Positions 35,510 through 44,613 of a stretch of DNA of 64,000 nt are shown in pieces (positions within the stretch are counted from its first letter, which is position 1; every line of letters begins with the position of its first letter). The DNA is taken from assembly GCA_934746015.1 (NCBI GenBank), contig CAKVEW010000010.1, positions 47,230 through 111,229 on the forward strand. Direction: 5' to 3'. Source of the stretch: an uncultured Clostridium sp. Its GTDB lineage: Bacteria > Bacillota > Clostridia > Clostridiales > Clostridiaceae. Below the pieces are notes generated by a model. That model ran no database searches. It was not told where the DNA came from and saw only the letters and a program-made list of their open reading frames with translations. The translations under genes and the position numbers were made by a program.

Positions 35510-36763
35510 TTACAGTTTCTTAGGTAAAAATACAGTTATCCTAGTCCCTATATCTTTTCTGCTTATAACAGAAAAATACCCTTTATGGTTATCAATAATC
35601 CACTTTGCTATAGATAAGCCTAATCCAGTCCCCCCGTTTTTTCTGACTCTTGCTGTATCTGCTCTAAAGAAACGTTCAAACATATGTGTAACATCCTCTT
35701 CTTCCATTCCTATTCCATTATCCTGAACAGAAAAATAAGGTTCTCCTTTGCTACTTATTCCTATCTTAAGAATTATACTTTCCCCATCATCAGTGTACTT
35801 TGCAGCATTATCAATTAATATTCTTGCTGTCTGCTTTAGTAATCCTATATCTCCATAAACTATAACTTTTTCTTCTTCAATATACTTATATATATGATTT
35901 TTATCTATCATCTTAGATTCTTCAAAAACTTCAGTCATCATATCATTAAGTGAAAACTCTGTCACTTGAAGTTGGGTTTTACCATTTATCCCTCTAGCTA
36001 AAAATAGAAGTTGTTCTACTAGGTTTTTCATATTTTCTGATTCACTTTTTATAGCTTTAATAGATTCATCTAAAACACTTTCATCTTCTTTTCCCCAACG
36101 ATCTAGCATATTAGCATATCCTTGAATTACAGAAATAGGAGTTCTAAGTTCATGTGAAGCATCTGAAACAAATCTTGCTTGTTGCCTATATGAGTCTCTC
36201 ATTCTATCTAATAAATTATTTATAGCCTCTTCTAAACCCTGAAGCTCATTATCGCCAATATGAATTCTTTCATCTGAAGTTATTGGACTAATTTTAGATA
36301 TAGCATCTTCTAAAGTATGAAATTTTTCTTCATCGAAAGCCATATTGCTAAGCCTACTTGCTGTTTCTGCTATTTCATTAAGAGGCTTTAATGTTCTTCT
36401 AATTCTTGAAGTTCCAAAAATTATTTCCTGGAACAAAAGTATTCCTTCAATAATTCCTATAATTTTAATTAACTTTATAAGATTATAAAGAAATTCACTA
36501 GCTTCCTTAACTAAAGTTTTACCATCATCCCAGACTACCTTATAATTTGCAGTTTCTATAGGATAAAAGTTAATAGTTCTTTGTGCATTTTTCACAAACT
36601 CACCATAAAAATGTATTTCTCCTTCGATACACCAAAATCCAATTAGTATTGCTATTATACATATATCAAGAAAAAGGAATTTAAAAAATAATTCTCTTAC
36701 AGAAATAGAATTAATCTTTATGGCTATAGATGTAACATTTCTAACTTTATTTTTCTTACTCAT
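35510..36763 (-). CDS. Sensor histidine kinase
   Basis: 417 residues. Two membrane segments (~28-50 and ~94-112) with a short outside loop, HAMP-like linker (RRTLKPLNEIAETASRLS), HisKA with SDASHELRTPISVIQGY (His204), HATPase with DNAAKYT, VQDNGIGM, GGTGLGLSIAK. Overlaps its response regulator gene by 8 bases. Sensor of an unknown envelope condition; the UBA-like/DUF4342 membrane protein encoded upstream in the same operon may take part. Confidence 0.92.
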   Translation of the reverse strand: MSKKNKVRNVTSIAIKINSISVRELFFKFLFLDICIIAILIGFWCIEGEIHFYGEFVKNAQRTINFYPIETANYKVVWDDGKTLVKEASEFLYNLIKLIKIIGIIEGILLFQEIIFGTSRIRRTLKPLNEIAETASRLSNMAFDEEKFHTLEDAISKISPITSDERIHIGDNELQGLEEAINNLLDRMRDSYRQQARFVSDASHELRTPISVIQGYANMLDRWGKEDESVLDESIKAIKSESENMKNLVEQLLFLARGINGKTQLQVTEFSLNDMMTEVFEESKMIDKNHIYKYIEEEKVIVYGDIGLLKQTARILIDNAAKYTDDGESIILKIGISSKGEPYFSVQDNGIGMEEEDVTHMFERFFRADTARVRKNGGTGLGLSIAKWIIDNHKGYFSVISRKDIGTRITVFLPKKL

Positions 36764-37436
36764 CTTTTATAACGTATCCTACTCCACGAATTGTAGTTAT
36801 AATCTTAACCTTAAATCTATCATCTATTTTTGTTCTTAAATATCTTATATATACATCTATTAGATTTGTTTCTCCCATATAGTCATAACCACATACTTTT
36901 TCCATAAGAACATCCCTATTTAATACTATATTTTTATTTTCCATTAATATCTGAAGCAAGGTGAATTCTCTATTAGTTAATTCTATTTCTTCATCTCCAT
37001 ACTTAACTTTATATCTCATTCTATCTAAGGATAATAACCCACATTTAATTATATCTGTATCTTTTTTTGCTGTTACTACCCTCTTTTTCAGTGCTACTCT
37101 TATTCTTGCAAGTAGTTCCTCTATAGCAAAGGGTTTTGTTATATAATCATCAGCACCTGCATCAAGGCCTGATACCTTATCCATAACTGCATCTCTTGCT
37201 GTAAGCATAATTACAGGAATATCAGAAGTTCTTCTAAGTCTTCTTAAAACCTCTAGTCCATTAATTTCAGGAAGCATTATATCAAGAATAACTAAATCAA
37301 CCCCACCTTTTTCTGCTATTTCAAGACCTGTTCTGCCATTATTAGTTTTTACTATTTCATAGCCTTCATGAACTAATTCTAGCTCTATAAATCTAGCAAT
37401 TTTTTCTTCATCCTCAACTATTAAAATCTTAACCAT
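36756..37436 (-). CDS. OmpR-family response regulator
   Basis: 226 residues. Receiver with VEDEE, Asp52 (ILDIMLPE), YITKPF; winged helix with LTNREFTLLQILMENKN, YMGETNLIDVYIRYLRTKI, TTIRGVGYVIKDE. Closest in style to ArlR/CssR-type regulators. Its start overlaps the end of the DUF4342 gene by 8 bases and its end overlaps the kinase start by 8 bases, a tightly coupled three-gene operon. Confidence 0.94.
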   Translation of the reverse strand: MVKILIVEDEEKIARFIELELVHEGYEIVKTNNGRTGLEIAEKGGVDLVILDIMLPEINGLEVLRRLRRTSDIPVIMLTARDAVMDKVSGLDAGADDYITKPFAIEELLARIRVALKKRVVTAKKDTDIIKCGLLSLDRMRYKVKYGDEEIELTNREFTLLQILMENKNIVLNRDVLMEKVCGYDYMGETNLIDVYIRYLRTKIDDRFKVKIITTIRGVGYVIKDE

Positions 37437-37983
37437 GATTAAACCCCTTTTTAATTTCTTCTTTTATTTTTTTAACACCCATGGATATTTTTTTTAGTAC
37501 TTCATTTGCCTTATCAGCGTTAACTCTTTTGGCAGATACAGAAAACTCTATATTAAAGAAAAGACCTATAATAAATAAAGGTATTACAATCCAAAAAGCA
37601 AATAATAAAAGTAATATTAATACTGTCATAGGAAGCTTTAAAAATACTCTTCCTTCTTTCCTTATTTCCAAAAATATATTATTACAGGTATCTATGGCAT
37701 TACATACAGCTTCAAAAATCCCATTAAAATCATTAAATTTTCTCGACTTATTTTTTTCTTCCTTCTTATTATATATAGTTATATTATAATCATTGCTAAA
37801 AGTATCTTTGTTTTCATTAGTATAAAATGTACTTATTGAAGGTCCTTTTATTTTCCCTGTTCCCTCTAGGTATATAATAGCCTCTAGAATATCCCAATTA
37901 TTATTTTCTAATATCTCTTTTGCCTCTTCATAACTTATATTTGCTTTATCTCTTAACTTTTCTATAAGTTTAAGATTCTCCAT
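37429..37983 (-). CDS. UBA-like plus DUF4342 membrane protein (copy 1)
   Basis: 184 residues. N-terminal ~45 residues form a UBA/TS-N-like three-helix module (LIEKLRDKANISYEEAKEILENNNWDILEAIIYLE); then a polar linker; a DUF4342-like part with FLEIRKEGRVFLKLPMTVLILLLLFAFWIVIPLFIIGLFF, one long or two short membrane helices; and an amphipathic Lys-rich tail. Function unknown. Operonic with a two-component pair downstream, so it may be an accessory to signalling at the membrane. Homologous to the gene at 38182. Confidence 0.82.
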   Translation of the reverse strand: MENLKLIEKLRDKANISYEEAKEILENNNWDILEAIIYLEGTGKIKGPSISTFYTNENKDTFSNDYNITIYNKKEEKNKSRKFNDFNGIFEAVCNAIDTCNNIFLEIRKEGRVFLKLPMTVLILLLLFAFWIVIPLFIIGLFFNIEFSVSAKRVNADKANEVLKKISMGVKKIKEEIKKGFNHG

Positions 37984-38133
37984 AAATAATCCTCCTTATC
38001 TAGGATGTTAAAATTTATCTGTATAACTTCCTAGAAAATAAATAGATTTTTATTTTTCCATATATATCAAATTATATCATTTAGCCTATTACTTTGTATA
38101 TTCCTTCCCCTATGCACTTTCCTAGAAAATGAA

Positions 38134-38170
38134 AATGAAGAGACTTTGAAAACTTCAAACTCTCTTCATT
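38134..38170 (-). terminator. Terminator after DUF4342 copy 2
   Basis: AATGAAGAGA-C-TTTGAA / TTCAAA-C-TCTCTTCATT stem; minus strand continues TTTTCATTTTC. It separates the two paralogues into distinct transcripts. Confidence 0.75.
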
Positions 38171-38181
38171 AACACTATATA

Positions 38182-38733
38182 TTATTTTTCATATCCTTCT
38201 TTAAAATCCTTTTTAATATTATCTGCTGATTCTGATACTTTTCCCAATATATCATTTACTCCATTGCAGTTCATACTTGGACCAGATATTGAGTATCTAT
38301 AGCCACAGAATAAGCCAACTATTAATAATACACCAACTACCCAGAAGAATAATACTAATAAAAGAGCTGATATTGTTAAAGATACTTTTATAGGCTTTTC
38401 ATTTTCTTTTCTAATTTCAAAGTAATTTTCATTTCCCTTTTTAATCATCTTACCTATAAACTTAAATATTCTTCCAACAATTTCTCCAAGGCCACCACTT
38501 TTATCTTCATGTTTTTCGTGTTTCTCTTTTTTGTCATTATCCTTTTCCTTAACTTCAATAATTGTTGTAGTATTTCTATTTTCGAACTTACCCATTCTCT
38601 CTAAATAGAAAATAGCATCTAAAAGATCCCAATCACACTTTTCAAGTGCTTCCTCTGCTTCCCTAGGACTTATATTAGCTTTCCCAATTAAGATTTCAAT
38701 CATTTCATTTCTTTCCATTTTACTTCCCCCCAT
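38182..38733 (-). CDS. UBA-like plus DUF4342 membrane protein (copy 2)
   Basis: About 183 residues, paralogue of copy 1 with the same order: UBA-like module (MIEILIGKANISPREAEEALEKCDWDLLDAIFYLERMGK), charged linker (KEKDNDKKEKHEKHEDKSGG), FEIRKENEKPIKVSLTISALLLVLFFWVVGVLLIVGLF and a helical tail. The open frame begins at 38739 but the best-placed in-frame start is uncertain; GGGGGAAGT lies near. Own terminator, so it is expressed apart from the two-component operon. Confidence 0.78.
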   Translation of the reverse strand: MGGSKMERNEMIEILIGKANISPREAEEALEKCDWDLLDAIFYLERMGKFENRNTTTIIEVKEKDNDKKEKHEKHEDKSGGLGEIVGRIFKFIGKMIKKGNENYFEIRKENEKPIKVSLTISALLLVLFFWVVGVLLIVGLFCGYRYSISGPSMNCNGVNDILGKVSESADNIKKDFKEGYEK

Positions 38734-38826
38734 AAACAAGTTTTATCTTTATTATGGTTATATAATACTTTTATAAAATTAATATAAAATATAAGAAAGA
38801 TTAAAATTAGATTAAAATCTTAATAT

Positions 38827-39384
38827 TTATTTTTTAACCTTTATTTTGCTAGTCGCAAGCCTAGATTTCTTCATTTTAATAAAAGCAATAGAATTAATGA
38901 TTCCAATGTAAAAACTATATATTGCTACCAATACACTCAATATTAAAGACATTAAATTAAAATTTTGTTGTATTGCATTTATAATAACAAGAATACTTAA
39001 AAGTATATAAGCAATTGCCTTCATTATTACTCTCTCTTTTTCGTTGCTATTAATTATACTTTCCATTAATGAAGTCTTCTTTTCTCTTTTGAAATTTTTA
39101 ATTACTTTTAATTTCTTTAAAAAGACAAGTCTAAAATATGCCTCTACTAAAACTACTGCCCCTAGCCCTACTAACAATGTATTTTGCCATGTATGAAAAT
39201 AATTCCCTAATAAAACAATTACAATAAATATAATGAAGTACCTATAGTATAATAATCTAAACTTATTTTCTATTTGCTTAGATATAATATATCCATTTTT
39301 ATCAAAAATATTATAATAAACCTTATCTCCATACATATCTAAATATATATTGCTTCCTGATAAACTTGAAATATCCTTTCTCAC
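38827..39384 (-). CDS. Small membrane protein, unknown function
   Basis: 185 residues. A ~45-residue polar N-terminus (RKDISSLSGSNIYLDMYGDKVYYNIFDKNGYII) then two pairs of membrane helices (~50-95, ~125-175) with basic loops. Not recognised. The GTG at 39384 is preceded by AAAGGTGAT at good distance; the longer TTG frame from 39408 covers that site. Upstream of the DUF4342 genes in the same direction, possibly same transcript as copy 2. Confidence 0.62.
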   Translation of the reverse strand: MRKDISSLSGSNIYLDMYGDKVYYNIFDKNGYIISKQIENKFRLLYYRYFIIFIVIVLLGNYFHTWQNTLLVGLGAVVLVEAYFRLVFLKKLKVIKNFKREKKTSLMESIINSNEKERVIMKAIAYILLSILVIINAIQQNFNLMSLILSVLVAIYSFYIGIINSIAFIKMKKSRLATSKIKVKK

Positions 39385-39541
39385 TATAACATCACCTTTC
39401 CTAAACAAATATGTTTACTGTACTGAATAATCATCATTAAGAACCACTAAATCACTCCCATATCCCACTCCTATTCTCCCCTTTTTCTTATTGACACTTA
39501 ATCACTTTCCAAGATTAATAGTGCATTAATTAATAGCATAA

Positions 39542-39779
39542 TTAAAGTTCACTATTTTCTCCCAAAGTAAATCTTGATTCTGGCTCATATCCTTTAGCCA
39601 TTAAAGCATCTACAATAATTATACAATAATCTGACACTTTATAATCAAAAAAATTATATAATTCCCTAGTAGCTAAGTAATTGCCGTCACAATTATCTCT
39701 CCATACATTCTCTTAAATCCCAATACATCAGCTACTTGTCCATTTTTTCTATGAATAAAAGATTCTATCCACGATTATA
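39542..39779 (-). pseudogene. Frameshifted 3' remnant of an unidentified gene
   Basis: Two minus-strand frames join into one protein-like tail: ESFIHRKNGQVADVLGFKRMYGE in one frame continues in another as DNCDGNYLATRELYNFFDYK and then MAKGYEPESRFTLGENSEL and a stop at 39542. No start and no upstream coding are left (stop codon just above). The codon pattern looks like real coding, so this is a decayed gene. Family not recognised. Confidence 0.55.
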
Positions 39780-39843
39780 CATAAGTTTTATATTCTAATA
39801 TTTGCACTTTTTAACATAAATATTATATCTTTCAGCACTTCCA

Positions 39844-39871
39844 TTGAATTTAAACTACTCTTTATTATAAT
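39844..39871 (+). promoter_or_regulatory. Promoter of the AgaS operon
   Basis: TTGAAT (39844-39849), 16-bp spacer, TATAAT (39866-39871), about 40 bp before the ATG. Confidence 0.5.
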
Positions 39872-39910
39872 TAGAATTACAACCTATAATTAAAAACGGG
39901 GGACATTCAT

Positions 39911-41089
39911 ATGAGTATTTTTAATATCGATGAGAAGAAAATGGATAGTACTTATTCCATATTTACATTAAAGGAAATATACCAACAGCCTAAGACATGG
40001 CTTAAAACATTGTCACAAATAAAAGAAAATAAAGATTCCATACAAAGTTTTATTAATCAGGTTATTAACTGTAGTGACTTTGACATAATATTTACTGGTG
40101 CAGGTACTAGTGAATTCGTAGGCAACTCTTTATATTCTTATTTGAATAAAGAATTAAATTATAAGGTTAAATCTTATGGAACAACTGATATAGTTTCTGC
40201 TCCTGAATCATATATATCAAAGGATAAACCAACATTATTAATAAGCTTTGGCCGTTCTGGTAATTCTCCTGAATCTATAGGTGCTGTTGAAGCTGCAAGT
40301 AGTGTTTCTAATAATTTATATAACCTATTTATTACTTGTAATAAGAATGGTTTACTTTCTAAAATGTCTGAGAACCTTAAAAATTGTTATTCAATAAATC
40401 TTGCTGAAGAAACTCATGATCAATCCTTTGCTATGACATCTAGCTTTACTAACATGTATTTAGCCGCATATCTATGTTTTAATCTTAATAAATTAGATGA
40501 AAAATCAGAAATAATAAGTAGTATATCTTTAGCAACTCAAAATTTCTTAGATAAGGGTTTTGAAATTGCAAATAAGATAGTTAATGAATATGAATTTAAT
40601 AGAATAGTTTACTTGGGTAGCAATGTTTTAAAAGGAATTTCTCAAGAGTCTTCTTTAAAAATCCTTGAGCTAACAGCTGGCAAAACAGTCGCAATATTTG
40701 ATACTCCATTAGGCTTTAGACATGGTCCGAAATCAATAATTGATGATTCAACATTAATAGTTGTATATGTTAGTGGTGATGAATTCACTTATAAATATGA
40801 ACTTGATTTGATAAAGGAAATCAGCTCTCAAAGGAAAAAAAATAAGCTAGTTGTAATTACTAATAATTCTAATACTGAGTTAGAATCTTTAGCAGATTAT
40901 ATATATGCTTATAATATTAATAATAATTTAAATAATGTTGAATTAGGTTTAGCTTACATTACTTTTGCTCAAAGCTTATCAGTTTTAAAATCTTTATCAA
41001 TGGGATTGACCCCTGATAATCCTTGTCCATCTGGGGAAGTAAATCGTGTTGTTCAAGGTGTTACACTTTACCCTTACACTCGTAAGTAA
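39911..41089 (+). CDS. agaS: SIS-domain amino-sugar phosphate isomerase/deaminase, AgaS-type
   Basis: 392 residues, two SIS domains. Motifs: FTGAGTSEFVGNSLYSYL, ISFGRSGNSPESIGAVEAA, THDQSFAMTSSFTNMYLA, DTPLGFRHGPKSIID. AgaS acts on galactosamine 6-phosphate in N-acetylgalactosamine/galactosamine use, deaminating and isomerising to a tagatose 6-phosphate. It heads an operon with mannose-family PTS IIA and a YajC-like gene; IIB/C/D follow past the AraC gene, which supports amino-sugar uptake. Ribosome site GGGGG. Confidence 0.88.
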   Translation: MSIFNIDEKKMDSTYSIFTLKEIYQQPKTWLKTLSQIKENKDSIQSFINQVINCSDFDIIFTGAGTSEFVGNSLYSYLNKELNYKVKSYGTTDIVSAPESYISKDKPTLLISFGRSGNSPESIGAVEAASSVSNNLYNLFITCNKNGLLSKMSENLKNCYSINLAEETHDQSFAMTSSFTNMYLAAYLCFNLNKLDEKSEIISSISLATQNFLDKGFEIANKIVNEYEFNRIVYLGSNVLKGISQESSLKILELTAGKTVAIFDTPLGFRHGPKSIIDDSTLIVVYVSGDEFTYKYELDLIKEISSQRKKNKLVVITNNSNTELESLADYIYAYNINNNLNNVELGLAYITFAQSLSVLKSLSMGLTPDNPCPSGEVNRVVQGVTLYPYTRK

Positions 41090-41105
41090 AAAAGGAGAGA
41101 ATATA

Positions 41106-41537
41106 ATGATAGGATTAATAATTAGTGGTCATGGAAACTTTGCATCAGGATTACACACTTCTTTAAAACTAATTGCAGGAGACCCTTCTAATGTAGAATA
41201 TGTTGATTTTGAAGAAACAGATTCTACAGAAACTTTAATGGACAAATATTATTATTCATTAAGTAATTTAAGTAATTGTGAAAGCATTTTAGCTCTTACT
41301 GATTTAGCTGGTGGTTCACCTTTTAAAACTTTAGTAGAACTTAAAACGGAAATATCAAAACCTATGGAGGTAATAGGTGGAGCAAATCTTCCTATGATTT
41401 TAGAAATATCTATGGCAAAAGATATTACAAAAGACCTATCTTATTTATCTCAAGTAGCAATTGAAATTGGAAAAAGTAGTATTATAAAATTTGAATTTAT
41501 AGTTCATGAAGAAATCGAATGTGAGGATGGTATTTAA
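41106..41537 (+). CDS. Mannose-family PTS EIIA
   Basis: 143 residues. Begins MIGLIISGHGNFASGL with phospho-His9; LTDLAGGSPFKTL and GGANLPMILE are family signatures. It passes phosphate from HPr to the EIIB encoded 2.2 kb downstream. The ATG at 41106 follows GGAGAG; the longer frame into agaS has no ribosome site. 16 bases after agaS. Confidence 0.92.
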   Translation: MIGLIISGHGNFASGLHTSLKLIAGDPSNVEYVDFEETDSTETLMDKYYYSLSNLSNCESILALTDLAGGSPFKTLVELKTEISKPMEVIGGANLPMILEISMAKDITKDLSYLSQVAIEIGKSSIIKFEFIVHEEIECEDGI

Positions 41538-41538
41538 T

Positions 41539-41817
41539 ATGATTAATTGGGAAGTCATTATATGGACATGCATAACTATTTCAGTTTTAGCTGGAATAAT
41601 TGCTCTAATATTAATATTTATATCTACAAAAAATATAAAAAAGAGAACTTCTGAATTAAAAGATATCCACCTAGAATTAAAGACTGGAATGAAAATAATG
41701 TTTTGTGGTGGAATCTATGGAAAAATAGTTTCAGTAGGAAAAGAAACTGTTGAAGTTGAAGTTGCTAAAAATGTTGTAATAACTATATCTAGATATTCAA
41801 TTCAAAATATAATGTAA
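41539..41817 (+). CDS. YajC-like small membrane protein in a PTS operon
   Basis: 92 residues: one membrane helix (~6-30) followed by the YajC soluble part (HLELKTGMKIMFCGGIYGKIVSVGKETVEVEV). YajC belongs to the SecDF complex, but a YajC paralogue also sits in mannose-family PTS operons for glycosaminoglycan sugars in streptococci. Here it follows EIIA with one base between, GAGGATGG upstream. Role in the PTS is unknown. Confidence 0.82.
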   Translation: MINWEVIIWTCITISVLAGIIALILIFISTKNIKKRTSELKDIHLELKTGMKIMFCGGIYGKIVSVGKETVEVEVAKNVVITISRYSIQNIM

Positions 41818-41842
41818 GTTTTACATTATTCATTATACATTT

Positions 41843-41879
41843 ATAATTTGAGCTATTTTAAATAGCTCAAATTATTTTT
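41843..41879. terminator. Bidirectional terminator
   Basis: ATAATTTGAGCTATTT / AAATAGCTCAAATTAT stem then TTTTTT; between YajC-like and AraC genes and overlapping the AraC stop. Confidence 0.85.
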
Positions 41880-43041
41880 TATATACATTTTGTGCATATT
41901 CGCTTGGTCTTATTTCATAATGCTGTGTAAATGCTTTTGAAAAATAATGTATTGAATTAAATCCTAACATAAATGCTATCTCACTAATTGTATACTTATT
42001 TTCTCTAATTAATTGCTTACTCTTAGATAATTTCAAATCATTAATATACTTTTTAGGTGATGTATTTAAATTATTTTTAAATAAAGTCTGTAAAGATGAT
42101 CTAGATATTGAAAACTTACTACAAAGCTCCTCAATACTAATAGGAGAACAAATCATTTCGTTAATATATTTCAATATTCCTTCTAATAGTTCATCTTGAA
42201 AATGCTGCTGAACTTCTGTTGGAAGCTTACTATCATCTACCTCTAAATAATCATATTGGAATAACCTAATTATAATTTCATAAAGATTGCTTAAAATCAA
42301 ATTTTCTGAATATGGTATTGTACTTGATATATTCTTTGCAAATACTCTTATTGCCTTGTACAATTCTTTACTACAGTGAAATACTCTATTGCATATTAAG
42401 CTATCATCATCACATTTCATATCAAACATAATAGTTAAATAAGAACAAGATGAATCATTATTTACAGCTTGTGTATGAAATTGATTTTTACCATAAATAA
42501 TTAAATCAGATGAATTTAGACTATATTTTCCTCCGTCAATTGATGTATCTAGGGTTCCATTATCAACAAAGGTTAATTCATATATGTTATGCTCTTCCCC
42601 TTTAAACTTATAATTTGGACTTTTTATTGTATAATAATATGCCATTATTTCAGGTATATTTATTGTTGGTAATATCCTATTATAAACATATGGTGGATTT
42701 AAAAATTCAAGTTTAAGCTTATAGCTTGATGGTATTATTAAATTAAATTTAACTTTATCTGTCATGGAAATAATATTGAAATACATATTTGGCTTAATCT
42801 CTAGATTTCTATGAATTGAAAATAACTTGAAATCTCCACTATTGGAATCGCTTATTAATATAGATGCCATCCCTTCAACTACTTCTATATATGCTGGCTC
42901 TAAAAATCTATATAAGCTAGAAATGATTTTATCACTAGTTACAATTTCCTTCTTTATTAAAGTTCCATCACTCATATCTTTTCCTTCATCGTAAATGGAT
43001 CCATACCTTTTAAAATTTATACTAGTTGTCTTATCATACAT
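41872..43041 (-). CDS. AraC-family transcriptional regulator
   Basis: 389 residues. C-terminal ~100 residues form the double HTH (ISIEELCSKFSISRSSLQTLFKNNL, YTISEIAFMLGFNSIHYFSKAFTQHYEIRPSEYA). The middle is a cupin-like ligand domain (FVDNGTLDTSIDGGKYSL, GKNQFHTQAVNND); the first ~130 residues are a further domain not recognised. Divergent from the EIIB-EIIC-EIID genes and convergent with agaS-EIIA-yajC, so it is the likely activator of this amino-sugar locus. Confidence 0.9.
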   Translation of the reverse strand: MYDKTTSINFKRYGSIYDEGKDMSDGTLIKKEIVTSDKIISSLYRFLEPAYIEVVEGMASILISDSNSGDFKLFSIHRNLEIKPNMYFNIISMTDKVKFNLIIPSSYKLKLEFLNPPYVYNRILPTINIPEIMAYYYTIKSPNYKFKGEEHNIYELTFVDNGTLDTSIDGGKYSLNSSDLIIYGKNQFHTQAVNNDSSCSYLTIMFDMKCDDDSLICNRVFHCSKELYKAIRVFAKNISSTIPYSENLILSNLYEIIIRLFQYDYLEVDDSKLPTEVQQHFQDELLEGILKYINEMICSPISIEELCSKFSISRSSLQTLFKNNLNTSPKKYINDLKLSKSKQLIRENKYTISEIAFMLGFNSIHYFSKAFTQHYEIRPSEYAQNVYKK

Positions 43042-43304
43042 ACCAAATCACCTCCCTATTCAATTTATCTTTTTAAATTCTATTTAATAATAAACACCTT
43101 TAATGTTACTATATTATACTTATTTTTAAAAATTTATTATTATTCCCTAACAGTTTAATTTCTACTTTCATAATCTGTAATTCTTGTTAAAAACAATAAA
43201 ACAAATACCAAAAAATGTAAAGATTCTAAATTCTGTTATATATATAATAATTTATGAATAAGCAAATTAAAATACTTTTTCAAAAAATAAAAGGAGGTGA
43301 TACT

Positions 43305-43781
43305 ATGCCAAATATTTTACTAACAAGAATAGACAATAGATTAATTCATGGACAAGTAGCTACTCAATGGTGTGGTTCTATTGGTGCAAATTTAATTTTA
43401 GTGGCAAATGATATCGTTGCCAATGATAAACTTAGACAAGGGCTAATGGATATGGCCGCACCATCCTATGCTTCAACTCGCTATTGGACATTAGAAAAAA
43501 CTATAAGTACAATTCACAAAGCAAATGCAAAACAACTTATATTTATAGTTTGTGAAAATCCTTCTGATGTATTAAAGCTTGTTGAAGGTGGCGTTCCAAT
43601 TAAAAAAGTTAATATTGGAAATATGCACATGGCAGAAGGGAAAAGACAAGTTGCTAGTTCTGTTGCAGTAAATGACAAAGACGTAGAAGCATTCAAAAAA
43701 TTAAAAGAATTAGGAGTAGAACTTGAAATAAGAAGAGTTCCTACTGAAGGTTCAGAGAATATCGAAAAGATTTTTAAATAA
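43305..43781 (+). CDS. Mannose/GalNAc-family PTS EIIB
   Basis: 158 residues. NILLTRIDNRLIHGQVATQWC with phospho-His15 is diagnostic of the mannose/sorbose/N-acetylgalactosamine IIB family. Start at 43305 with AGGAGGTGA; the longer frame from 43254 has no site. First gene of the second half of the PTS, 19 bases before EIIC. Confidence 0.94.
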   Translation: MPNILLTRIDNRLIHGQVATQWCGSIGANLILVANDIVANDKLRQGLMDMAAPSYASTRYWTLEKTISTIHKANAKQLIFIVCENPSDVLKLVEGGVPIKKVNIGNMHMAEGKRQVASSVAVNDKDVEAFKKLKELGVELEIRRVPTEGSENIEKIFK

Positions 43782-43800
43782 TGCCAAGGGGGAATGTCAT

Positions 43801-44613
43801 ATGGATTTTAATATTATACAAATTCTATTAGTTGCAGTATTTGCATTTATTGCAGCTATTGATCAATTTAGTTTCTTAGAGTCATTATATCAACCAATCG
43901 TATCAGGAGCTGTTGTTGGAGCAATTCTTGGAGATTTACAAACTGGACTTATAGTAGGTGGTACTTATCAATTAATGACAATAGGTAACATGCCTGTAGG
44001 AGGAGCTCAACCTCCAAATGCTGTTATCGGAGGAATAATGGCAGTAGTATTTGCCATTTCATCTAAATTAGAGCCAGCTGCTGCAGTTGGACTTGCTGTT
44101 CCATTTGCATTAATAGGACAATATTTTGTTACATTCCTATTTACAATAATGTCAGCGCTAATGGCTAAAGCTGATAAATATGCTGATGATGCAAACCCTA
44201 AAGGAATTGTTAAACTTAACTACTCAGCAATGGGTGCTTTAGGATTATTATTTGCAATCGTAGTTGTTATAGGTTTAATAGGTGGAAGTGCTGCTGGTGA
44301 TTGGCTAAATGAAGTTTCAACTAAATATGCTTGGTTTATGAGCGGACTTGGCGCTGCTGGTAAAATGATGCGTTATGTTGGATTTGCAATCTTATTACGT
44401 ATTATGTTATCAAAGGATTTATGGGGAATTTATTTTGCAGGCTTTGCACTTGCAACTATTATAGGAAAAATAGAAGGCTTAGGTGGTTCTGCATTATTAT
44501 TAATTGCACTTATTGGAATTGCAATAGCAATTTATGACTTCCAAACTAATGTAAAAATGAAATCTGCTACAGCAAATATAGGAATAGGAGGCGATGATGA
44601 AGATGGAATCTAA
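43801..44613 (+). CDS. Mannose/GalNAc-family PTS EIIC
   Basis: 270 residues, about eight membrane segments; GDLQTGLIVGGTYQLMTIGNMPVGGAQPPN is the family signature. Forms the sugar channel with EIID. Its 3' end overlaps EIID start. Confidence 0.94.
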   Translation: MDFNIIQILLVAVFAFIAAIDQFSFLESLYQPIVSGAVVGAILGDLQTGLIVGGTYQLMTIGNMPVGGAQPPNAVIGGIMAVVFAISSKLEPAAAVGLAVPFALIGQYFVTFLFTIMSALMAKADKYADDANPKGIVKLNYSAMGALGLLFAIVVVIGLIGGSAAGDWLNEVSTKYAWFMSGLGAAGKMMRYVGFAILLRIMLSKDLWGIYFAGFALATIIGKIEGLGGSALLLIALIGIAIAIYDFQTNVKMKSATANIGIGGDDEDGI

